Source: Datnioides undecimradiatus
Lineage: Eukaryota > Chordata > Actinopteri > Lobotiformes > Datnioididae
Direction: 5' to 3'
DNA: 64,000 nt
NCBI GenBank assembly: GCA_008933995.1
Contig: WARS01000031.1
Span: 5,495,979-5,559,978, forward strand
Every line of letters starts with the position of its first letter. Positions within the stretch are counted from its first letter, which is position 1. Both the position numbers and the translations under genes were made by a program. Shown in pieces: positions 46,216 to 55,279 of the stretch. Below the pieces are notes generated by a model. The model was given only the letters and a program-made list of their open reading frames with translations, was not told where the DNA came from and made no database searches.

Positions 46216-48025
46216 TGCAGTGAAATTGCTGTCTGCGAGAGCATGCCTGTGCCTGTTCAGACTTCATCAGAGGGATTAAAGAATGGGATGGAAAAAAAAA
46301 ATCAAAATAAAATGATGATAGCGGGGCCGTGGCTTTTTCTCTCCTTTTTTTTTTTTTTGCTACACCCCACACTCCACCCCCCCGTGCTCTGTTTTAAGTA
46401 GAGTGGAACATCAGATGACAGAGAGGGTTCTCTTGCTGGGGTGCAATGGTTTGCAGGGAAAGGTTGCCCGGTCGGTGAGCTGCACTGGGTTTATTTGGCT
46501 CTGACAAGGGCTCAGTACAAAGGAAAACCAAATTACAGACAGTGCTGTTCCTCCCTCTGTCCAGCCACTGAAGTTCACTTAAAAGCTGCATCCAATTAAA
46601 AGAAAAGTGACTCAGAGGTGCAGCAGCAGCATTCGTTCATGATTACTTAGCCCTTCTTCTCTGATGTGTTCTCTCTTTTAAAAAAATATAAATATATATA
46701 TATAAAAAAAATTAACAAAAGACAAAATGTGTCGCAGCAAGCAGGATGAAGAAGTGGGAATGTGCATGCTGAGGTGAGGTGTAATATGTGGAGGGTTGGG
46801 GATTTGGGGCGCAAAGGAGAGAGGAGAATGGAAAGATTGCAGGATATTAAGGAGTAATGGGTGTCACACCAGGCCCCTTTAACAAATTCCCATATGCTTT
46901 CATCACGGCTCGATATCAGACTGATCAAGGGAACAGGTCATTACTTGGTTTCCTAGTACTGTTATTACAGAGAAAAAGTGAATAGTTATTGCTATGTTTA
47001 TCATCCTGAATGATAGCAATTACACAGCAAGCAAGCCAATTAGTCATTAAATTACTGTGCATAACATGAGTGGAAATTCTAATAACATTATTCAGAGGAT
47101 AACAACATGTAGTCTATAATAGCCTTCAAGTTTAAACAATTCTAGCAATGCAGGAAGAAATATTAAATGTTGCAGATGTTTTATAAACCAAGAAATGAAT
47201 AGATATTTTAAGAAGAAACAGAGGTCAGACAGTGGCTATGCATTGTCTAAGGCAAAATTTAAAAAGAGAACTTAAAAGCATACGGCTTGTGAAAATTCAA
47301 CATATAGAAAAGGTCTATCTCAAAGTCTGCATGCAGATGTGGTTTTACAGTGATCCTACTAAATTCAAGTAAATAGGATATATTCTGAGGTTTATTCTGG
47401 GATTTGCCAGACACTGGATCTGGCCCCGTATTTGAGACAACAAAAAGGCAATCTTGACATCTTGCCCAACCAGCAGATAATATTTGCTGTTCAGAGACTG
47501 GCTTTCTTTTGTTCCAGGTTTTTATAAACCCAAGACACTTGAAATTTAAACCCAGTTCAAGAAATATTATTTGCCACAGGGCAAGGTAAATCTCTTGGCG
47601 GGGCCTTTCAAAGGGTTGCCCTGGGTTTGTTTACAATTGATCTTATTTAAAAGTGGATTTTTTGTTTTACTTTTCAAAGACATACTTTCTGCCATGATCT
47701 TGTAGGTCAAAGGAAAGATGAATGTTATTTTTCCAATTGGAGCAACAAAAAAAAGAAAAAGTGAAATAATCAGAAGACAATAATAGAGAAAGCCCTGTTG
47801 CGCCACTGGTTCTTCCCAGGTCTCCTACTTGCACATGTAAAATAGAAAACACATGCACGATAACATCTCCGACTACAGCAGAAAAGTTGAAGAAATACAC
47901 CCCTGGTGAGAGAACAAATAAATAAAATTTGAACTGCCTGAAAATTTTCTGTCTTGCGATTTACTGAAATATGAGTTGCATCACGAAATATGGTAGGAAA
48001 AAAAAAAAATCAATCATACCATGTA
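46216..48025. other. Non-coding stretch, no gene seen
   Basis: Contains A-, T- and AT-rich runs (46,289-46,310, 46,346-46,358, 46,679-46,710). 46,900-47,120 has ATTA-rich segments with CAATTAGTCATTAAATTAC near 47,037. The remainder is AT-rich filler. Confidence 0.5.
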
Positions 48026-48026
48026 T

Positions 48027-48067
48027 CATGTACGTGCGTGTGTGTGTGTGTGCGCGCGCACACGCAT
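48027..48067. other. Alternating purine-pyrimidine tract, Z-DNA-prone, with 16-bp palindrome
   Basis: 41 consecutive bases alternate pyrimidine and purine without a break (GT units, then CG units, then CA units). The centre, GTGTGCGCGCGCACAC at 48,048-48,063, is a perfect palindrome. Confidence 0.85.
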
Positions 48068-48069
48068 CT

Positions 48070-48405
48070 CTGTGTTCCACGGTGAAAAGAGAACGGTCTG
48101 TAAGCTGAGCATAAAACAGTTGTTTCTCTCTTTGGGGAAACGATTTACAATTTTCATTCACCCTTCTTCTTCCTCCGAGAGATCACCGACCTGACAACTG
48201 ACCGAACTCCATAAAGCACTTGTGTGTGTGCGTGTGATGGTGGGGGCATTACCCCTCTGCCTGCCCTATCGAACCAAACTCAATCTTTGACAAATATTCT
48301 ATTTTAACAAAATCAGTGGTGTGAGCTGAGCCAATAAATCATTATTAATGACTGTTCTGTACATGAACTTCAACATGTTACAGTTTACTAAAACTTCAGC
48401 AGGGG
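48070..48405. other. Non-coding stretch, no gene seen
   Basis: Mixed sequence. GAGATCACCGACCTGACAAC near 48,180 is balanced and may extend a regulatory patch. No gene-like frame. Confidence 0.5.
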
Positions 48406-48409
48406 CTCC

Positions 48410-48715
48410 CATGTGCAGGGAGGGCCATGAAAGAGGTGGAGATGGACGGGGACTGTAGTCAGAGCAAGGGACTATCCTCCAGGGCAGGGAGGGTTCCTCT
48501 CCTGCTCAGTCAGGCCATGCTGAATGAGGAGGAGGAGGAGGAGGAGGAGGTCACAGGCTGCGGAGCCGGTATAAAGCTCGCAGCTCCTGGGGAACAAGAC
48601 GGACAAGCAGAGGGCACAGCAGCAGGGACGCCCCAGTAAAGACCCCTTCATCTGGACTACACCTGGGGGAGCCCACAGGCCACCCAGCTGAACAGCACAG
48701 CACAGCACAGCAGCT
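48410..48715 (+). promoter_or_regulatory. GC-leaning patch with TATA-like box, candidate promoter
   Basis: TATAAAG at 48,570-48,576 sits in GC-rich flanks (GAGCCGG upstream, GCTCGCAGCTCC downstream), as in a typical vertebrate TATA promoter; transcription would then begin at about 48,600. A GAG triplet repeat (48,526-48,550) lies just upstream. The 70-codon plus-strand frame spanning the box has a Glu run from the triplet repeat and resembles nothing known. I see no convincing downstream exon-intron structure, so the promoter reading is tentative. Confidence 0.28.
48526..48550. repeat. (GAG)n trinucleotide repeat
   Basis: About eight GAG/GGA units. Confidence 0.95.
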
Positions 48716-48720
48716 ACTTC

Positions 48721-48750
48721 ACACACACACACACACACACATATATATAC
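48721..48750. repeat. (AC)n-(AT)n compound microsatellite
   Basis: AC array (48,721-48,740) continuing into AT dinucleotides. Confidence 0.95.
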
Positions 48751-48754
48751 ACAC

Positions 48755-49775
48755 TTATATAAAGAGCAGTAAGTGTATCTACAGCAGTGTGTGAACAGGA
48801 TATTGGTCACACAAAATAAATTAAAGAGGGAATTAATATGAGCCATAACTTAGTAGGACAGAAGAAAGATGGTGACATGGAAGCTCAAGCAGTTACGGAC
48901 ATACTATAATACATACAACTATAATGGACTAAACTTTTTACAATGTGCACTGGGCATGGAATTTTTACTTTCACTTAAAACCCAGAGTCTCAGAATAAGC
49001 AACAAATAACTGATTTAATATAAGACAGTTATTAAAACATTGAGCAGGGATTTTACTGTATTCACTCTTGCATTACATTGTTGTTGTTTTGAATTTGAGA
49101 CTTTTTCGTGTGTGTGTGCTCTATACTATCAGACAAATGTTTACAGAATGCAAAAACTGCCATGTTTTGTTTTTTGTTTTTAGTTTTTCTGGCTAAAAAA
49201 CTTTTACTATTAGAAGAGACCCAGGAAGCTCTGGCAGGACCGCAGCACTATACTGACTCATAAGGGGGCCCAGGCCACAGCTAACATTTTAAATTACATC
49301 TCTGTCTATTGTGTCTTGCTTGAGCTTATGAGAGGGTCCCTGGGGCACCTCCATTTTCCCAGAAACTCCCTCCAAGGCTCTTCAGGTTAACATGCCCAGT
49401 TTGACTATTAGATCAATAGTTGTAAATGACTTCATCACACCAAAGAGGCAACTTTCTGGACAGAATTGGTCCCACAGTTGCAACTTGACAGGCTTGTGCT
49501 GTGGGGAAGTCCAGTCAATCTAGTCATGTTAAAAATCTAGTGTTTCTCCAAAAAGAGAGGAAAAAAAAGCACCACAGTGTCAGAAAAAAATAAATGATCC
49601 AACTGGCTGTAAAATTTCACATCATTTGCACTGTTTTTTTTTTTTTTTTCTTACGAAGCAAAAATTTTGAAGAAGATTTTAACAACTTCCTAAAAGCGAT
49701 CTAGGTCCAGGTTTTGCAGTAAAGAGGGGGTGATGTGCTCTGCTACTGTAGCTGTATGGAGAGGTGAGAAATCCC
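48755..49775. other. Non-coding stretch, no gene seen
   Basis: AT-leaning sequence with a T-rich run at about 49,634-49,650. Nothing recognisable. Confidence 0.5.
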
Positions 49776-49779
49776 CATT

Positions 49780-50290
49780 GATATCACATGGCCTTCCTGC
49801 ACCTCTTTTGTTCTTATGGGATAAGGGGTGATGTCGGTTCACTCCCGAGCCTCCCTAAAATGCCCCCAAAGCGTGCCTGGCTCCTGAGTGGGAGTGTGTA
49901 ATCGGTCCTGGCAGAGTGCTGGTTAATGGGGGGCACAGGGCCATGGGTTGGAGATGTATTCATGTGCGTGGCGTGGCGCCTGGACCCAGGGTGACACTTC
50001 TTCATTCCCGCTGCCTCAGGCCAGGATTAGGATTGCGGCCAGCCTCACAAAGCCAGCCGTAATGCAAAATCATTTTCATATTAACCTCGTCTCTCCTCTC
50101 TGGGCCTGACAGTGGACAGGCCTGCTCTCTTTGGTGCTCAAATTATCCTCAATTACTGGGGAAAGGCCAGGCAAGGGGACGTCACCTAACCTTCACCATC
50201 TGTTAGGTTCAAAGCTTTAGCAGTCGGCCAGCCCGCCTGTCTCCTGCCTCCCCTGACCTTTCCGCCTCGGCCAGCTCTTGCTCTATACGC
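49780..50290. promoter_or_regulatory. Strong candidate regulatory element, about 500 bp
   Basis: Long balanced patch without simple repeats. The core at 50,040-50,160 has AGCCGTAATGCAAAATC (homeodomain/POU-like), TTTTCATATTAACC, CTCAAATTATCC and CTCAATTACTGG. The left part has GTGTAATCGG and GTTAATGGG. CpGs are retained near 49,970 (GTGGCGTGGCGCC). No recognisable peptide. Confidence 0.42.
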
Positions 50291-50294
50291 CGTT

Positions 50295-51055
50295 CAGCCC
50301 ACCCCCCCAACTCCCCATGATAGACCCGCCCTCTCTGGACACAGCTGGGAAGTGCATGTGCACACATCACATTAAAGGGGAAAAGGTTATGTCACGCTTC
50401 TTCAACAAAGATATGAATATTCAAAACTATGCACAGGCCAAGGCAGAAGCTGTGTCAAGGCAGAGGTTAAGTCAGTCTCCTAAGGATAAGCCAGTACATT
50501 TGAATTGAGTGCTGCTTTTATTGGTTATGAAGTTAAAATGGCCTTCAAAAGGGATTCTGAATAAAATCCTCTTCCCTTAGATTTTCTGGTTTTGTGTTGT
50601 TATTTACAGTTGATTTGACAAATACATTTTGACTAAATTAAAATTAAGATTTTAAGTATATATATTTTTTGAATTACTATCATCCACGTTTCTGCGTTAG
50701 TGGCTGATTTGTGCTTTATTTCAATAAAATCTGGTTATGTTTTTAAATGCTGCATGTTTACATGTTTTTTTATGTCAAATGTCTTTGCTTATACAACACC
50801 CTGGAAGATGCTTATTCGTCAAAGTACTTCTCTAAAATACCTCTCTAAAATGTTATTTACTGTTTTTCTCTTTTATGTAGTTTTCCTTTACATATCCTGC
50901 AAAAGTTGGCTTTAATTAAACATTCATTTATATTTGAGGTTGTGCTTGTGAAATATTGAAGAGCTCTTATTTCTCCTATAGTGAATGTACCTCTTAATAA
51001 TGCAGACAGTGTTTTCTGTTTGTTTTGAGCCTGTGTGTTTTAGCAGTTCCACTGT
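50295..51055. other. Non-coding stretch, no gene seen
   Basis: AT-rich, particularly 50.5-51.0 kb. The 71-codon frame here (Phe/Cys-rich) is compositional. Confidence 0.5.
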
Positions 51056-51059
51056 GTCC

Positions 51060-51570
51060 ATTTGGATTTTCCAGTCTGTCTGGCCACTCAGGAGGCCCCC
51101 TTTCTCAGGTCATCTGGCAGGACCTGATGGCTCTGAAATAACTTTTAATAAGTCTGCTAAATAATAGATGGAGTGTTGGCTAAAATCAAGCCGGGAGGAG
51201 CAGGGCTGAGGACAGCGGGCTGCAGAGACAACAACCAGGTCCCTGGCACTTCATTCACCACCACCACGACCATGATCATCATCAGCAGCAGCAGCAGCAG
51301 TAGCAGCAATGGCCATGTTCAGTCTCTTGCCTCACCTCCTCTCCAGACCCAGACTCTCTGGGGTCAGGGGTCTTGGACTTGACCTTGTGGCCCCCAGGAG
51401 AATGTTCACTTGGTTTGGGGTATAATTTGGGATTTATTCGGCAGGAGGCCCCCGTCTCAGGCAGCATTATGCCTCATTATCCTCGAGTCCTCTCCGTTCA
51501 CAGGGCACAGCGCAGAGCAGACGCATCAACACTCCATTTTACTTGCACCTTCACAATCCTACAATCAATA
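51060..51570. promoter_or_regulatory. Candidate regulatory element with a second DR1-like site
   Basis: Balanced patches around a CAG repeat (51,282-51,307). GGGTCAGGGGTCT at 51,361-51,373 differs by one base from the DR1 site at 43,671. CAGCATTATGCCTCATTATCC near 51,460 contains two spaced ATTA cores. No coding potential beyond repeat-driven frames. Confidence 0.32.
51282..51307. repeat. (CAG)n trinucleotide repeat
   Basis: CAG/AGC units, one interrupted by TAG; preceded by ACC and ATC triplets. Confidence 0.95.
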
Positions 51571-51574
51571 CCTC

Positions 51575-52275
51575 CAACCGACAACATTATTAATTTAAAT
51601 ACACCTTAACTGCCCTGAACAGAAAAGGATTAAGAGTCAAAACTCACTCTATATTCAGGTAATGAGCAGGTTATTTTTTCCTTGTGGTATTTAGATGTTA
51701 TTAATGACATTATATGTAAATTCATAAATATAGAAATATAGAGCAAAATTGTCAAAAAGGCCAACTGAATGTAAATTAATCACAGCAATATATGTCTGAG
51801 CCAAAGCTTATTTTTATAAAAAAAAAAATTCAGTGATTAAGACTAGGTTTAATTTTCAAGTGAAAATCGTTTAATTACTAATTACTGAAGTAATTAGTAA
51901 GTAAGTTTTGATGTTCCCTCATATTTAACTGTTATAGTTCACCAAAAAGGATGTTGAGGGAAGAATCTAACTAAATCCTAGATAAAATATGAATTAAAAT
52001 ATAAGTTTTATTGATTTCACTTTTTTTATAATTCAAAATGTAATAAGCTGACAAATGAGCAAGTTAGACAAGATATATTTTTCATCACGAATTGCTGTTA
52101 ACAGAGGCTGCAAATTAGCTTGAGGAAAATATTCTTACATGAGACAAAAAATATATATACGCTAGGCCCAAATGAAGTAGGCTTCAAAAATTCTTGTCAC
52201 TTACTGCATAAAGTGGAGTGATATCTTTCAGACGCAGGCTAAAAAAGAGTGATCATTTCTATTATGTGTGCTTCA
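51575..52275. other. Non-coding stretch, AT-rich, no gene seen
   Basis: AT-rich filler with TTAATTACTAATTACTGAAGTAATTAGTA-type repeats near 51,870-51,900 (many overlapping TAATTA cores). The cores could bind homeodomain proteins but are expected in such AT-rich DNA. Confidence 0.5.
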
Positions 52276-52279
52276 CTCT

Positions 52280-52470
52280 AAGTGGGTCCCTGTGGAGGAC
52301 AATTTTGGAGAGATCTTTCCTGATAAGAAACAAGCCCTGCATGCATTAATATTACATTAGAGCCAGCATCACAGAGCCATCTGCTCAGTCAGGTAGAGAG
52401 CTTTTCATTGACATCTCCTTATCATGTTAATATTACACTCATCAAAGAAGTCTACGTCGCGGAGTTGGGG
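52280..52470. promoter_or_regulatory. Candidate regulatory element with repeated TTAATATTACA
   Basis: The 11-mer TTAATATTACA occurs twice, near 52,346 and 52,427, within balanced sequence. CATGCATTAAT precedes the first copy; CTTATCATG (GATA-like) precedes the second. A CpG pair (CTACGTCGCGG) ends the patch. Confidence 0.36.
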
Positions 52471-52474
52471 GGGG

Positions 52475-53025
52475 GGCGTGCAACAAAACGTGCAAAATTA
52501 CGGATTATTCTTATGAGAAGTCTAAAAGAAGGAACAGACAATAAAATGGTTATTTAGGTCACATATTCGCTGTAACGCACAAGAAAGAGACAAATGCCGC
52601 AGGAAAGGCGTCGTTTGCGTGTGAGCGTGTGTGCCTCTGACGAAAATATGACATGCATGGCCAGTCACAGACACACACACACACACACACACACATGCAC
52701 GCACGCACGCACACAGAGAGCGACTCCTCAATGCCGGCAGCAGGAGGGGTGCAAATCTCCAGCGAGAGGGAGACAGGTGCAAGGCTCTGCTCTGTACTGT
52801 AGCTTAAACGCATTTAAAGTCCATTCTTACCACGCACTCCCCCCTCTTTATTTCACTCAGATTATTCTTGTTGGTGGGCTTTTGTTTGGCACGTTTGTGC
52901 GCTCGGGTTGTGTGCGCGCGTCTTTGAGGGCGTTACATTATAGTTCAGTGTTTTAAAAAAAAAAGACAAAGGCAAGAAAAAAAAGAAACTTCACATGATA
53001 TCATTTTAATTATAGTCCCCTCTTT
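52475..53025. other. Non-coding stretch with CA array, CpG-leaning
   Basis: Contains an AC array at 52,670-52,694 that continues as GCAC units to about 52,714. CpGs recur (GGCGTCGTTTGCGTGTGAGCG; TTGTGCGCTCGGGTTGTGTGCGCGCG). No exon is recognised. Confidence 0.45.
52670..52714. repeat. (AC)n plus (GCAC)n microsatellite
   Basis: AC array followed by four GCAC-type units. Confidence 0.96.
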
Positions 53026-53029
53026 GCTG

Positions 53030-53335
53030 TGTTTGGGATTGGGTTTCCTTTCCACGCTTGTCGGGCACGGTGCCATCCTCCTCCAGAATTAACCAAATAA
53101 CGCTCCTCTAAACACGTGTCAGGTTAACAAAAGGCGGAGCGCGTCTTTTTTCTCTTTTTTTAAAGGCAGGCTGAGAGGCCGGGAGGCGGGCGTGTGCTTG
53201 TTTCTGTGCCAAACTTTGTCACTCTCATTTGAATGTGAATGGTATTTACCACTGAGAGCTGCTCATAAGGACCCCGCGTGTACAATACGCAACCTCCTTT
53301 TCTGAAGGATTTTTCAATTAGCGCCACCACCCCCT
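53030..53335. promoter_or_regulatory. CpG-bearing patch, candidate promoter or enhancer
   Basis: Retained CpGs, GCACGG, ACACGTGT (E-box palindrome near 53,113), GGCGGAGCGCG and GGGAGGCGGGCG (GC box near 53,180). Leads directly into the stronger candidate at 53.3 kb. No TATA box or exon is evident. Confidence 0.33.
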
Positions 53336-53580
53336 CCCCTTTTTTTCAACTAATCGGGGCTAATTAGGCATTATCGCGGGGTAATAGCTTGTATTAATTG
53401 CCTCGCGGGCCAACTGTTGAGGAATTTGGCGAGTGATCCAATTGAATCTGACAAGTTTATTCCGTCTATTTAATATTCATTATATTCTAATAGGACACTT
53501 GTTTGCATGAATACAACAATTAGGCCCAAGCACGCGAGCAACACGGTATAAGCCCACATTTTAATTTGCAGGGCTCCAGT
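53310..53580. promoter_or_regulatory. Best candidate conserved regulatory element in the window
   Basis: Dense, evenly spaced developmental motifs in repeat-free DNA: CAATTAG at 53,315-53,321, TAATTAG at 53,361-53,367, a palindromic ATTA-8 bp-TAAT pair around TCGCGGGG at 53,370-53,385, TATTAATTG at 53,392-53,400, CCAATTGAATC near 53,438, and a POU-like TTTGCATGAATA at 53,502-53,513. CpGs survive inside AT-rich motifs (TATCGCGGGG, CCTCGCGGGCC, CACGCGAGC), which is unusual for neutral methylated DNA. A 30-A run follows at 53,607. No coding potential. Confidence 0.5.
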
Positions 53581-53605
53581 CTAAAACGTTTAAATCATTA
53601 TTTTT

Positions 53606-53606
<1 letters not shown>

Positions 53607-53636
<30 letters not shown>
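53607..53636. repeat. Poly(A) run, 30 bp
   Basis: Uninterrupted A30. No retrotransposed body or target duplication is recognised upstream. Confidence 0.97.
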
Positions 53637-53638
<2 letters not shown>

Positions 53639-53639
53639 T

Positions 53640-55225
53640 TTATTTTACTAAATTATACTAATATAAATGGCCGCATAATCAAATGGGGACATTTAATTTC
53701 AGGTGAAAGTCACTGTATGTTTTCATTTCAGAATCACCTTAAAAATTTCAAATGCAGCATCAGTGCCAATTTAGCGTCATTTAGGGCGCATAGGCCTCCT
53801 ATTTATGCTCTGCAGGGCTCAACCAAAACAAAAGAAAAAAAAGGTTTTTCTATAATTTTATTAAAATCTATACGGCAAGAGCAAATCTGAATAAATAAAT
53901 GTAAACAATCTGGCTTCATCTGACTATTACGCGCAGGACTTTCTTCTCTTTTGAGGCTGAACTGGCAAACAAATCATACAAGGACCTGACACAATCAGAC
54001 GCTTTACCTGCCCGAGTTTGTTTAAAGTATAAACTCTGAAACATCATTTATTCATCCCTCACCTTGGTCTCAGCTACCTTCTTTTTTCCCTCAGAAGAAA
54101 GCAATAATAATGTTTATTTAGAGCTCATTATTAACAGTTATCCTCAGTCATCCAAAGACCAAAGGGATTTCAAACGTGACATCATAGTTACTGCAACAAC
54201 TGACATATCGCACACAGGATAGGGCCTGTAGTCTTACATAGCCAAAAATTGATGTGCAACGAAAATAGCAACCTGGAACATCAATGCAGGATGTAAATGT
54301 ATCTACTCGCCAGAATGTTTGATCATTAATCAATTAACATTTGTGAAACTAAATAGTCCCGTGTTTGAAAAAAAAAAATATGAAAGCAGCCGAGCCGCCA
54401 CCACGACATTTAGAAAAAGAGCAAAAGAAATAATTAATTGCCTGCATGTTTCTATTTATATTGGTTTACTGGTTTACTGTAAACTCCCCCCGTCACCACC
54501 ACCCCGCCAGCCTGTCTATGAAGGGCAAACATGGCGGTGAGTGTGACGCAGGTCTGGACTGCAGGAAGAGCCTGGATGAGGGGTAGGTGAGTGGGGGATA
54601 CACCACCCTTAACTTGACCCCCACCTTTTCATTCGTGCGCTACACATAACTTAAACCTTGTTCTGGGCTGAATATTTTATAGGCCCCACCAGCTGAAACC
54701 ATCTGCAGGCTGACTCTATTATGTAAATACGTGGCCTTCTGAGCGAAACATTATTAAACAAACGCCTTACTCTAAATATTCTTAAAATACTTTTCATTTT
54801 TTAATGAATCTAACCAAGTGGAGGTTTCTCCTTTGACAATGCAGCTTTGACCGCGCAGCCAATGACACGCAGGCCACCAGAAACTCAGCAAATAGAAGTG
54901 ACTGCGACAGATTTATGTCCGGAAAACCGCAACAAATATATACAAACAGATATAATAATTCTTAGAAAAATATTCTAGGAGCAGGAGAACCAGTGGGAAG
55001 GCTATTTGTCCTCACCATAAGAGCCGCTGAGCATCACTCACTCTGCGCTGGGTGTCACAGCAGTCACATGGAGGCATATGGCTCTCAGCTGCCCCATCTG
55101 AAAACCCCCCCAACCACCTCCGGTGAAGTTCAAGGTCTCTGCAGCCAGTGACCATTAACAGATCCGGGAGGACACAGACAGCAGCGCCTGCTGTCTGGAT
55201 GCCTCTGTCAGTCCCAAAGAGTCCA
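53640..55225. other. Non-coding stretch, no gene seen
   Basis: AT-rich filler at 53.64-54.45 kb. 54,480-54,560 is C-rich and ends in ATGGCG followed by a good splice-donor-like GTGAGT at 54,537. 54,835-54,900 and 55,010-55,200 are balanced. No exon can be defended. Confidence 0.45.
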
Positions 55226-55233
55226 GTAAAATC

Positions 55234-55275
55234 ATTATTATTATTATTATTGTTGTTATTATTATTATTATTATT
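55234..55275. repeat. (ATT)n trinucleotide repeat
   Basis: About fourteen ATT units with GTT substitutions in the middle. Confidence 0.96.
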
Positions 55276-55279
55276 AACA

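Noticed and set aside
54482..54545. Possible 26-bp micro-exon ending in ATGGCG before GTGAGT
   Set aside because: C-rich tract plus AG, short exon and a good donor, but no partner exon and no conserved peptide. Such combinations occur by chance.
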